A stretch of 64,000 nucleotides of DNA from Candidatus Brocadiaceae bacterium (GTDB lineage Bacteria > Planctomycetota > Brocadiia > SM23-32). Location of the stretch: the NCBI GenBank assembly GCA_012728835.1, contig JAAYEJ010000026.1:1-64000 (forward strand), written 5' to 3'. Each line of letters begins with the position of its first letter. Positions within the stretch are counted from its first letter, which is position 1. This document shows positions 51,757 to 59,618 of this stretch, piece after piece. The notes under the pieces are model-generated. The model saw only the letters and a list, made by a program, of their open reading frames with translations. It did no database searches and had not been told where the DNA came from. A program made the position numbers and the translations under genes.

Positions 51757-52380
51757 CTAACCCGGTTCGAACGCCGCATCCAGCAGCAGCCTCTTGGCGC
51801 GGGCCGCCACGCGGGCGAACGTCTCCTCCCCCGTCTTGCGGAAGTAGAACACCAGGCCGACCAGCATGCTCCAGACCGCGTCGACGGTGGCTGCGGGGTC
51901 CTCCAGGGCGTGCAGCCTGGCGGCGCGCTCCAGCGCGCGGGCAGCCAGCGCTTTGCAGGCGTCTTCCTTTGCACGCAGCCGCTTCAACTGGTCCTCGTCG
52001 AGCGCCGATTCCCGCGTGTACGGCTTCTCGCGCTGCATGACGAAGAAGATGATGTCGAAGTACTCCGGGTAATCGCGGGCGAACCCGATGAACGCGTCGA
52101 TGAGCCTTGAGGCCTGTACGCGGGGATCGTCGGAGGGGCTGCCGGCGCCGCCGAGGCGTTCGATCAGGCGGTCGAAGCCCTCCATGAGCAGTTCGGCGTA
52201 GAGGGCGCCCTTGCCGGGGAAGTAGAGGTAGAGCGTGCCGGGCGCCAGTTCGGCGGCGCGCGCGATTCGGGGCACGGTCGTGGCGGCGTATCCGTGCCTC
52301 CAGAACAGCGTGCGGGCGGCCGCCAGGATGGCCTGGCGCCGTTCCTGCCGTTCCCGTTCCCGCCGTTCCCCGGTGCTCAA
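51757..52380 (-). CDS. TetR/AcrR family transcriptional regulator
   Basis: 207 residues. The N-terminal helix-turn-helix spans about 15-60 (RQAILAAARTLFWRHGYAATTVPRIARAAELAPGT read as helices 1-3, then LYLYFPGKGALY). The C-terminal ligand-binding part is helical, with aromatic residues in the middle (FARDYPEYFDIIFFVMQ) that suggest a hydrophobic effector. A promoter and a small dyad lie immediately upstream, consistent with autoregulation. The neighbours are leuC downstream on the same strand and glmS divergently; the real targets are unknown. Confidence 0.93.
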   Translation of the reverse strand: MSTGERRERERQERRQAILAAARTLFWRHGYAATTVPRIARAAELAPGTLYLYFPGKGALYAELLMEGFDRLIERLGGAGSPSDDPRVQASRLIDAFIGFARDYPEYFDIIFFVMQREKPYTRESALDEDQLKRLRAKEDACKALAARALERAARLHALEDPAATVDAVWSMLVGLVFYFRKTGEETFARVAARAKRLLLDAAFEPG

Positions 52381-52410
52381 TCGCGCCCTCTCTGAACTGG
52401 ACTCAGGAAA

Positions 52411-52423
52411 TGAATGTCGTTCA
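52411..52423 (-). promoter_or_regulatory. Small dyad at the TetR promoter, possible operator
   Basis: TGAATGTCGTTCA is a 13-base inverted repeat with 5 of 6 arm positions complementary. It starts at the end of the -10 element and extends over the expected transcription start, where a TetR repressor would act. Binding is inferred only from position and symmetry. Confidence 0.4.
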
Positions 52424-52450
52424 GTATACCACGCGGCGGCCGCGTGTCAA
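52423..52450 (-). promoter_or_regulatory. Promoter of the TetR regulator gene
   Basis: On the minus strand: TTGACA (52450-52445), a 16-base spacer rich in CGG, then TATACT (52428-52423). The ATG at 52380 is about 43 bases downstream. Confidence 0.6.
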
Positions 52451-52490
52451 CGGAAATCGCTCCGTCCCGGCGGGCTCGTCGCCTCAGGGG

Positions 52491-52672
52491 TGGCGCCGGG
52501 CGCGCACGGGGGCGGCGGCGGGCAGGGGCGCGTGCACGGGCGCACGCACGGGCGCACGCGCCAGCCGTTCCTCCTGTGTTGGGGTTGGCGCCGGGCACGT
52601 GCGGGGGCAGCGGCGGGCGCCCTCGCCCGGCGGGGGGGCGGCGCGGGCAGGGGCGCGTGCACGGGCGCACGC
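52491..52672. repeat. G+C-rich imperfect tandem repeat between tetR and glmS
   Basis: A 29-base block beginning CGGGCAGGGGCGCGTGCACG is present identically at 52519-52547 and 52644-52672. A related head, TGGCGCCGGGC, occurs at 52491 and 52586. Inside each block the unit CACGGGCGCACG is itself repeated. It fills most of the 391-base gap between the divergent tetR and glmS genes. No gene or intrinsic terminator is evident in it. A weak glmS promoter (TTGACG at 52702-52707, TAATGT at 52726-52731, 18-base spacer) follows. Confidence 0.6.
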
Positions 52673-52771
52673 GCCCCCACGCACGGTGGCGCAGGCGCTC
52701 GTTGACGCGGGCTGCCAGTCTGCGGTAATGTGGTGCCTCCAAGGGGGCATCGGCCAGAGGGGACAGAGGGC

Positions 52772-54595
52772 ATGTGCGGCATCTTCGGCTGCGTCGGACC
52801 ACGCGCGGGCGTGCGCGTGCTGATGGAGGGCCTGAAGCGGCTGGAGTACCGGGGCTACGATTCGTGGGGATTCGCCCTCGGGCACGCCGGCGGGCTGCTG
52901 ATCCACCGTCGGGCGGGGGAGATATCGGCTGCTCCGCCGCCGGCCGCCGACCCCGCCGGATGCTGGGGCGTGATCGGCCACACGCGCTGGGCCACGCACG
53001 GGCCCGCCACGGAGCGGAACGCCCATCCGCACACGGACTGCGCGGGTCGGCTGGCGCTGGTGCACAACGGCATTGTCGAGAACCACGCGGAACTGCGGGC
53101 CGGCCTCGAGGCGCGGGGGCACGTCTTCCGCAGCGAGACCGATACGGAGGTCATCGCCCACCTCATGGAGGAGTGCCTGAAGGACGGCGAGGACTTCCGC
53201 TCGGCCTTCCTGAGCGCGCTCAAGGTGCTGGAGGGCCCCTACGCGGTCGCCGCGCTCTCGTTGACGGCGCCGGGCGTCGTCCTGGCGGCGCGGCGCGGCA
53301 GCCCCATGGTGCTGGGCGTGGGACAGGGCGAGATGCTGCTGGCCAGTGACGTGGCGGCGCTGATCGACCACACGCGCGATGCCGTCTACCTGGACGACGG
53401 CGAGGCGGCGGCGGTGACGGGCGAGGGCTTCAAGACGTTCGACCTGGACTCGGCGCCGCTGACGAAGAAGGTCCGGCAGATCGCGTGCGACCTGCCGGAG
53501 ATCCAGCGGGGCGGCTACGCGCACTTCATGCTCAAGGAGATATTCGAGCAGCCGGACACGGTGCGCAACGCGCTGCGCGGACGCATCGTGCGCGCGGCGG
53601 GCATGGCGAAGCTGGGGGGCATCGACGAGCGCCTCCTGCGGGCCGCGCGCCGGTGCCACATCGTGGCGTGCGGCACGTCGTGGCACGCGGGGCTCGTGGG
53701 CAAGTACCTGCTGGAGAACCTGGCGCGCGTGCCCACGCAGGTGAGCTACGCGGCCGAGTTCCGCTATGCGCGCCCGGTCATCGAGCCCGGCACGCTGGTG
53801 ATCGCCGTCAGCCAGTCGGGCGAGACGGCCGACACCCTGGCCGCCGTGCGCGAGGTGCGGCGGCAGGGCACCCCGGCGATCGGCGTCTGCAACGTGGTGG
53901 GCTCCAGCATTGCGCGCGAATGCGGGCAGGGCGTCTACCTGCACGCCGGCCCGGAGATCGGGGTGGCGAGCACGAAGGCATTCACCTCGCAGGTGGCCGT
54001 TCTGGCGCTGCTGGCCATGCACATGGGCCGGATGCGGGACATGCCGCTGCGCGACGCGCTGCGGTATCTGGACGCGCTGGAGCGGCTGCCGGAGCAGGTC
54101 GAGGAGGCCCTGGGCTGCGAGGGCGGTGTCCGGGAGATCGCCGACGAGTTTTTCCGCTCGGCCAATGCGCTCTACGTCGGGCGGCTCTACGAGTTCCCGG
54201 TGGCCCTGGAGGGGGCGCTGAAGCTCAAGGAGACCTCGTATGTGCATGCCGAGGGCATTCCGGCCGCCGAGCTGAAGCACGGGCCGATCGCGCTGGTGGA
54301 CCGGGAGATGCCGGTCGTCGTGCTGGCGGCGCAGTCGGGCGTCCTGGGCAAGGTCATGAACAACGTGGAGGAGATTCGTGCGCGCGGCGGGCGCATCATC
54401 GCCGTGGCCCGTGCGGGCGACGACCGGCTGCCCCGCCTGGCGGAGCGCACCGTCTTCGTGCCGGCCACGCTGGACCCGCTGGTGCCCATGCTGGCCGTCG
54501 TCCCCCTGCAACTGCTGGCCTACCACGTGGCCGTGCGGCGGGGCTGCAACGTGGACCGGCCGCGCAACCTGGCCAAGAGCGTTACCGTGGAGTGA
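52772..54595 (+). CDS. glmS: Glutamine--fructose-6-phosphate aminotransferase (isomerizing)
   Basis: 607 residues, normal for GlmS. It makes glucosamine 6-phosphate, the first step to UDP-GlcNAc. After Met removal the nucleophile is Cys2 (MCGIFGCVG). The glutaminase domain (1-230) has YRGYDSWGFA, HTRWATHG and HNGIVENH. Two SIS domains follow, with VACGTSWHAG, ISVSQSGETADTL-like AVSQSGETADTL, EIGVASTKAFTSQV and the C-terminal DRPRNLAKSVTVE. The start was fixed by the need for Cys2, with GAGGG just upstream. The alternative glmU starts 5 bases after the stop, so the two form a unit. Confidence 0.97.
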   Translation: MCGIFGCVGPRAGVRVLMEGLKRLEYRGYDSWGFALGHAGGLLIHRRAGEISAAPPPAADPAGCWGVIGHTRWATHGPATERNAHPHTDCAGRLALVHNGIVENHAELRAGLEARGHVFRSETDTEVIAHLMEECLKDGEDFRSAFLSALKVLEGPYAVAALSLTAPGVVLAARRGSPMVLGVGQGEMLLASDVAALIDHTRDAVYLDDGEAAAVTGEGFKTFDLDSAPLTKKVRQIACDLPEIQRGGYAHFMLKEIFEQPDTVRNALRGRIVRAAGMAKLGGIDERLLRAARRCHIVACGTSWHAGLVGKYLLENLARVPTQVSYAAEFRYARPVIEPGTLVIAVSQSGETADTLAAVREVRRQGTPAIGVCNVVGSSIARECGQGVYLHAGPEIGVASTKAFTSQVAVLALLAMHMGRMRDMPLRDALRYLDALERLPEQVEEALGCEGGVREIADEFFRSANALYVGRLYEFPVALEGALKLKETSYVHAEGIPAAELKHGPIALVDREMPVVVLAAQSGVLGKVMNNVEEIRARGGRIIAVARAGDDRLPRLAERTVFVPATLDPLVPMLAVVPLQLLAYHVAVRRGCNVDRPRNLAKSVTVE

Positions 54596-54600
54596 GACCG

Positions 54601-55836
54601 ATGCCCGAAGGCAGCGTCGTTCTGTTCGAAGACGAGTTCGTGAGCGACATGTACCCCATCACGCTGACGCGGCCCGCGTTCGCCGTGACCTGCGGCGCGC
54701 TGAACCTCTACGACGTGGCCCGCATGGTCGGCGAGCGCGTCGGCTACGTCGTGCGCGACTACCTGGCGGACACGACGGCGTGCCTGTATGCGGACGAGCG
54801 GCCGGCGGCCGGCCCGACGCTGATGTTGAACGCCGCCCTGGCGCCGGACGCCCGGCACGTGGCGCGCCTGCGCGCCCTGCTGGCGGCGGGCGAGCCGTTC
54901 CTGTGCACGACCGGCCGGCGAGTGGCGGCCGCCCTGGTGCCGGCCGGGGTGCCGCTGCCGGACGACCTGTCGCCCGCCACGGCCATGCCCTGGCTGCTGG
55001 AGCGCGGCCTGCCTCTGCGCGAGGAGGAGGGGCTGCGGACGTTCGACTACCCGTTTCACCTGATCGGCGTGCTCGAGGAGCTGTTCCCGGCCAACCTGCA
55101 GGCGCGCATCGCCGCCGGCGGCCTTCGCGAGGTCCGGCCGGGGGTGTTCGTGGGCACGGACGTCGATCTGGCCGAGACGGCCGTCGTCCGTGCCGACAAG
55201 GGCCCCGTCGTGCTGGACGACGGCGTGCAGGTGATGGAGTTCGCATACCTGGTCGGCCCGCTCTACGTGGGCCCCCATTCGCGCATCATCGAGCGCGCGT
55301 CGGTCAAGGAGTCCGTCTCCATCGGCCGCCTGTGCAAGATCGGCGGCGAGGTGGAGGCTTCGGTGATCGAATCGCACACAAACAAACAGCATCACGGTTT
55401 CCTGGGGCACGCCTACGTCGGCTCGTGGGTGAACCTGGGTGCCGGCACGAGCAACAGCGACCTGAAGAACACCTACGGCACGGTGCGCGTGGAGCACCAG
55501 GGGCGCAAGCTGGACACGGGCCTGCAGTTCCTCGGCTGCGTGATCGGCGACTTCTCCAAGAGCGCCATCAACACGAGCATCTTCACGGGCAAGATCATCG
55601 GCGTCTCCAGCATGCTGTACGGCTTCGTGGGGCAGAACGTGCCGAGCTTCTGCAACTACGCGCGTTCGTTCGGCCAGATGACCGAGTGCACGATCGACCA
55701 GGCCGTGACCACCCAGCGGCGCATGTTCGCCCGCCGCAGCATCGAGCAGACGGTCCAGGACGTGGCCCTGCTGCGCGCCGTCCACGAGCGGACCCGCTCG
55801 GAGCGGTGCTGGAGCACCCTCCCGCCCGTCCTGTAG
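54601..55836 (+). CDS. GlmU-like sugar-1-phosphate uridylyltransferase/acetyltransferase (alternative GlmU family)
   Basis: 411 residues. The N-terminal half starts VVLFEDEFVSDMYPITLTRPAF, a degenerate nucleotidyltransferase-like domain. The C-terminal half is a left-handed beta helix of hexapeptide repeats (VVRADKGPVVLDDGVQV, LYVGPHSRIIERASV, GTSNSDLKNTYGTV). This is the pattern of the GlmU-family proteins of Bacteroidota and Planctomycetota, which stand in for GlmU. The 5-base spacing after glmS supports a role in making UDP-GlcNAc from glucosamine phosphate. The exact reaction is inferred from family and context. Confidence 0.85.
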   Translation: MPEGSVVLFEDEFVSDMYPITLTRPAFAVTCGALNLYDVARMVGERVGYVVRDYLADTTACLYADERPAAGPTLMLNAALAPDARHVARLRALLAAGEPFLCTTGRRVAAALVPAGVPLPDDLSPATAMPWLLERGLPLREEEGLRTFDYPFHLIGVLEELFPANLQARIAAGGLREVRPGVFVGTDVDLAETAVVRADKGPVVLDDGVQVMEFAYLVGPLYVGPHSRIIERASVKESVSIGRLCKIGGEVEASVIESHTNKQHHGFLGHAYVGSWVNLGAGTSNSDLKNTYGTVRVEHQGRKLDTGLQFLGCVIGDFSKSAINTSIFTGKIIGVSSMLYGFVGQNVPSFCNYARSFGQMTECTIDQAVTTQRRMFARRSIEQTVQDVALLRAVHERTRSERCWSTLPPVL

Positions 55837-55927
55837 CGTGCCCCGGGCGGCTTGCCGGTGCGACGGCCGGGCGGTAGAATGCCGGGACGCGTATGGGACG
55901 GTCCCCCACACGGCCTGCGGAGGCGTC

Positions 55928-56896
55928 ATGTTTCTGGGTATCGATGGCGGAGGAACGAAGACGGCCGGCGTCCTGGTCGACCAGGGGGGCCGCCTGCTCG
56001 CGCGCGAGTTGGCCGGGCGCTCGGCGTTCGTCGGCCGCCCGTCGGACGAGGCGTGCGCGGTCCTGAAGGGACTGGTGGACGCCGTCTGCGGGCAGGCCGG
56101 GATCGGCGCCGGCGACATCGCGTTCGCCGGGCTGGCGCTGAACGGAGTGGACTTCCCCGCGGACCTGCCCCTGCAGCGCGGCGTCGTTGCCGACGCGATC
56201 GGCGTGCCGGTCGAGCGCAGCTTCATGGCCAACGACGGCATCGGCGCGCTCTGGGGCGCGACGGCCGCCGAGCGGGCGGTGCTGTTGCAGCACGGCTCCG
56301 GGTTCACGTCGGCCTATCGGAACGGGTACGGCACCGAGCGGCTCTTCGACCATCTGAACGTCGGCCGGCAGTTCGATCTGCGGGCCGAGGTCGTGCGCCA
56401 GGTCGGGCGCATGCTGGACGGCCGCACGCAGGTGACGCCGCTGAAGGACGCCCTGCTCGATTACATGGGTGTGACGGAGGAGCAGTTCCCCGAAGGAGTC
56501 TACAAGGGCCGCGTGCCGCTCGGCTCGCGCTCGCGCAGCGCGCCGCTGGTGTTCGCGGCCTGGCAGCAGGGCGATCCGGTCGCGACCGAGATCGTCGCCC
56601 AGGCCGCCGCAGACTACGCCGTCACCGCCTGCGCCATGATCCGGCGCGTCGGCGGCGGCGCGGCCGAGGCCATCTTCGGCGGGGGCGTCATCCGGCAGGC
56701 GCCCCCGGAGTTCTGGAGCATGCTGACGGCGCGGGTGAAGGCGGAGTGCCCCGATGCCGTCGTGCGGCCGCCCGAACTGCCGCCGGACCTGGGGGCGGCC
56801 ATCATGGGCTGTTTCTACGCCGGCGGAGACCCGGCGGCGTTGTTCGAGTCCCTCAGGACGGACTGGAGCCGGCGGCCGTCCGTAGTGAGGACGTGA
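55928..56896 (+). CDS. BadF/BadG family sugar kinase (N-acetylglucosamine kinase-like)
   Basis: 322 residues. ASKHA fold with the phosphate-1 motif FLGIDGGGTKTAGVLVD, phosphate-2-like LLQHGSGFTSAY and the adenosine motif EAIFGGGVIRQ. GlcNAc kinases of this family are about 300-330 residues and lack the Fe-S cysteines of the dehydratase activases, as here. Salvage of amino sugars would fit the glmS/glmU genes upstream, and phosphorylated substrates would also suit the GH4 enzyme downstream. The start at 55928 is chosen by the GxDGGGTKT alignment. The substrate is not certain. Confidence 0.85.
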   Translation: MFLGIDGGGTKTAGVLVDQGGRLLARELAGRSAFVGRPSDEACAVLKGLVDAVCGQAGIGAGDIAFAGLALNGVDFPADLPLQRGVVADAIGVPVERSFMANDGIGALWGATAAERAVLLQHGSGFTSAYRNGYGTERLFDHLNVGRQFDLRAEVVRQVGRMLDGRTQVTPLKDALLDYMGVTEEQFPEGVYKGRVPLGSRSRSAPLVFAAWQQGDPVATEIVAQAAADYAVTACAMIRRVGGGAAEAIFGGGVIRQAPPEFWSMLTARVKAECPDAVVRPPELPPDLGAAIMGCFYAGGDPAALFESLRTDWSRRPSVVRT

Positions 56897-56984
56897 CGGC
56901 CGGCTTGCAGGCCAGGACGCACAGGCGAGGCCGCCTGTGCCACACAGGAAGGCTTCTTCAACGGGTTGTCAGGGGAACGCGGCA

Positions 56985-58268
56985 ATGACCGATAGGTTGA
57001 CCATCTGCCTCGTGGGGGCCGGGAGTTCCTACACGCCCGAGATCGTGCACGGCCTGCTGGGACTCTCGCCCGAGCGTCTGCCCATCGGCGCCGTGCACAT
57101 GACCGACATCGACGAGCGCCGCCTCTCCATCATGGCCGGCCTGTCGCGCCGCATGGTGGCCGCAGCGGGCAGCGACGTCGAGGTCCGCGACGACGTCTCG
57201 CTGGACGCCATGCTTCAGGGAGCGGACTTCGTCGTCACCGAGGTCCGCGTCGGCGGCATGGAGGCGCGCTACCTGGACGAGAGCATCCCGCTGAAATACG
57301 GCATCATCGGCCAGGAGACCACCGGCCCGGGCGGCATGATGAAGGCCCTGCGCACGATCCCGCCCATGATCGAGATCGCCCGGGCGGTCGAGCGCGTCTG
57401 CCCCGACGCCTTCATCCTGAACTACACGAACCCGAGCGGCATCGTCACCGAGGCCGTGACCAAACACACGGGCGCGCGCTTCGTGGGGCTCTGTTCCGGC
57501 CTCCCGGGCATCACCCAGCGCATCCGCGAGAAGCTCGCCGACGTCTACCCCGACCTGCACGTCTACTGCGTCGGCCTGAACCACCTCGGGTTCGTCCATC
57601 GCATGGTCTCGGACGGGCGCGACGTGACGGCCGACGCCATTGCGCGGCTCTACTCGCAGGACGAACGGGCGGGGGTGGACAACGCCCAGATGGCCGTGGC
57701 CCGGCTGGTCAACACGATCGATGCCGTGCCGATCAGCTACGTGAACTACTTCTACCGGCGCCGCCAGCGCGTGGAGCAGGCCCAGGCGGCACCCGAGACG
57801 CGCGCGCAGGCGATCATGAAGATCCAGAAGGACGTCTTCGAGGAGGCCGCCCGCCAGGACGTGCACACCAAGCCCCAGGCGCTCGCGAAGCGCGGGGGCG
57901 GCGGCTACTCGAACGTCACCTTCTCCGTCATGGACGCCATCCGGAACGACACGGGCGCCGAGATCGCGTGCAGTGTGCCCAATCGGGGGACGGTCGAGCA
58001 GATCGACGACGACGCGTCGGTCGAGGTCGTCTGCCGGTTCGGCCGCCGGGGGCCCGTCCCGGTGCCCGTCGGCCCGATCCCGCCGGCGTTCCGGGGCCTG
58101 GTGCTGGCCGTCAAGGCGTACGAGACGCTCACGGTCCAGGCGGCGGTCACGCGCAGCCGGAAGACGGCCCTCCAGGCGCTGCTGAACCACCCGCTGGTCG
58201 GCGACCTGGACGTCGCGGCGCCGCTGCTGGACGAGATGCTCGAGGCCCACGGGCTGGACTTCCGTTGA
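56985..58268 (+). CDS. Glycoside hydrolase family 4, 6-phospho-glycosidase-like
   Basis: 427 residues. The NAD-binding motif is ICLVGAGSSYTPEIVHGLL, close to LicH/CelF-type 6-phospho-beta-glucosidases. GQETTGPGGMMKALRTIP and LNYTNPSG are GH4 hallmarks, and the metal ligands are Cys170 (VGLCSGLP) and His200 (GLNHLGF). It uses NAD and a divalent metal through a 3-keto intermediate. It follows the sugar kinase by 88 bases and precedes a FAD oxidoreductase by 36, so it probably acts on a phosphorylated disaccharide or oligosaccharide (inference). An AGGGGAAC site precedes the ATG. Confidence 0.92.
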   Translation: MTDRLTICLVGAGSSYTPEIVHGLLGLSPERLPIGAVHMTDIDERRLSIMAGLSRRMVAAAGSDVEVRDDVSLDAMLQGADFVVTEVRVGGMEARYLDESIPLKYGIIGQETTGPGGMMKALRTIPPMIEIARAVERVCPDAFILNYTNPSGIVTEAVTKHTGARFVGLCSGLPGITQRIREKLADVYPDLHVYCVGLNHLGFVHRMVSDGRDVTADAIARLYSQDERAGVDNAQMAVARLVNTIDAVPISYVNYFYRRRQRVEQAQAAPETRAQAIMKIQKDVFEEAARQDVHTKPQALAKRGGGGYSNVTFSVMDAIRNDTGAEIACSVPNRGTVEQIDDDASVEVVCRFGRRGPVPVPVGPIPPAFRGLVLAVKAYETLTVQAAVTRSRKTALQALLNHPLVGDLDVAAPLLDEMLEAHGLDFR

Positions 58269-58304
58269 GGCCGGTCGGACTCCTCGTTCCGGGAGGGCTT
58301 CCCC

Positions 58305-59618
58305 ATGACCGACACAGTCGTGCGAACGGAGGAACGCGGCATCCGCGTTCTTCATGACGTGGACGTGATCGTCGTCGGCGGCGGACCGGGCGGCATCGGC
58401 GCCGCCGTGGCGGCCGCCCGCCTGGGCGCCCGGACGCTGCTGTGCGAGCAGTACGGCTTCCTGGGCGGCATGGCCACGGCCGGGCTCGTCGAGCCGTTCA
58501 TGTGGAGCGGCCTGGAGGGGCAGCGGTTCGATACGGGCATCTTCCGCGAGTGGTGCGCCGCGATGGAGCGCATGGGGGGCCTGGCGCCCAACGGCAGCAC
58601 GTTCTGCTCCGAAGTCGCCAAGCTGGCCGCCGAACACCTCTGCCTGGACGCGGGCGTGCAGCTCCTCTACCACGTGCAACTGGACCGGCCCGTGATGGCG
58701 GGGCGCGACATCGACTGCGTCCTGATGCTGGGCAAGAGCGGCCTGACGGCCCATCGCGCCCGCGTCTTCGTCGACGCCACGGGCGATGCCGACCTGGCCG
58801 CGCGCGCCGGCTGCCGCATCGAGTACGGCCGGCCCGAAGACGGGCAGGTGCAGCCCATGACGCTCTGCTTCGACATGGCCGGCGTCGACCTCGCCGCCAT
58901 GCCCGGGCAACACGTCATCAACGAGCTGTACCAGAAGGCGCGGGCGGAAGGGCGGGTGCACTGCCCGCGCGAAAACGTGCTCTGGTTCCGCACGCTGGAA
59001 CCCGACCGCATCCACTTCAACACCACGCGCATCGTCGGGTACAGGGCCACGGACACGCTCTCCTATTCCGAAGCCGAGGTCGAGGGGCGCCGCCAGGTCG
59101 TGGAGTACGTGGAGTTCCTGCGGCGCGACGTGCCGGGGTTCGAGCGGGCGCGGCTGCACGCGCTGGCCGTGACGATGGGCGTGCGCGAGAGCCGCCGCGT
59201 GCGCGGGCGCGCCTACCTGACGCGCCGCGACTACGAGAGCGCCGCGAAGTTCCCCGACGGCATATGCCGTGTGAACTACGTGATCGACATCCACAGCCCC
59301 ACGGGAGAGGGCACCGAGATCGTGTCCATGCCGCCGGGGGAGTGGTACGAGATACCCTACGGCTGCATCGTGCCGCGCGGCTGCGAGAACCTGCTGGTGG
59401 CCGGCCGCCCCATCAGCGTCGACCATGCCGTGCACTCGTCCATGCGCGTCATGCCGCCGGCCTGCACCATCGGGCAGGCGGCCGGCACGGCGGCGGCCCT
59501 GGCCGTGCGCGAGCAGGCGTCGCCGGCGGAAGTGGACGGCGTGCAGGTGCGCCGCTCGCTCATCGAGCAGGGGGTCTGGCTGGAAGGTCCGCCTCCGGAG
59601 AGGGAGGAGGCATCGTGA
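58305..59618 (+). CDS. FAD-dependent oxidoreductase (FAD_oxidored family), second copy
   Basis: 437 residues. VDVIVVGGGPGGIGAAVAAAR and EQYGFLGGMATAGL give the FAD fold, VFVDATGDADLAA the second FAD motif and CENLLVAGRPISVDHAVHSS the C-terminal one. It is related to the protein at 8788-10212 along its length but lacks that protein's five-cysteine insertion; the equivalent segment reads IHSPTGEGTEIV. The stop overlaps the GTG start of the sulfatase-like gene. It probably oxidises a sugar or sugar acid. Both copies in this window lie next to a GH4 gene. Confidence 0.88.
   Translation: MTDTVVRTEERGIRVLHDVDVIVVGGGPGGIGAAVAAARLGARTLLCEQYGFLGGMATAGLVEPFMWSGLEGQRFDTGIFREWCAAMERMGGLAPNGSTFCSEVAKLAAEHLCLDAGVQLLYHVQLDRPVMAGRDIDCVLMLGKSGLTAHRARVFVDATGDADLAARAGCRIEYGRPEDGQVQPMTLCFDMAGVDLAAMPGQHVINELYQKARAEGRVHCPRENVLWFRTLEPDRIHFNTTRIVGYRATDTLSYSEAEVEGRRQVVEYVEFLRRDVPGFERARLHALAVTMGVRESRRVRGRAYLTRRDYESAAKFPDGICRVNYVIDIHSPTGEGTEIVSMPPGEWYEIPYGCIVPRGCENLLVAGRPISVDHAVHSSMRVMPPACTIGQAAGTAAALAVREQASPAEVDGVQVRRSLIEQGVWLEGPPPEREEAS

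Noticed and set aside
52491-52672. CRISPR-like repeats
   Set aside because: Only two copies of the main block, unequal spacing, internal sub-repeats and no cas genes.
55928-56896. Acyl-CoA dehydratase activase
   Set aside because: The protein belongs to the BadF superfamily but lacks the CAAGTGSFL cluster loop and its cysteines. Length and motifs fit a sugar kinase.
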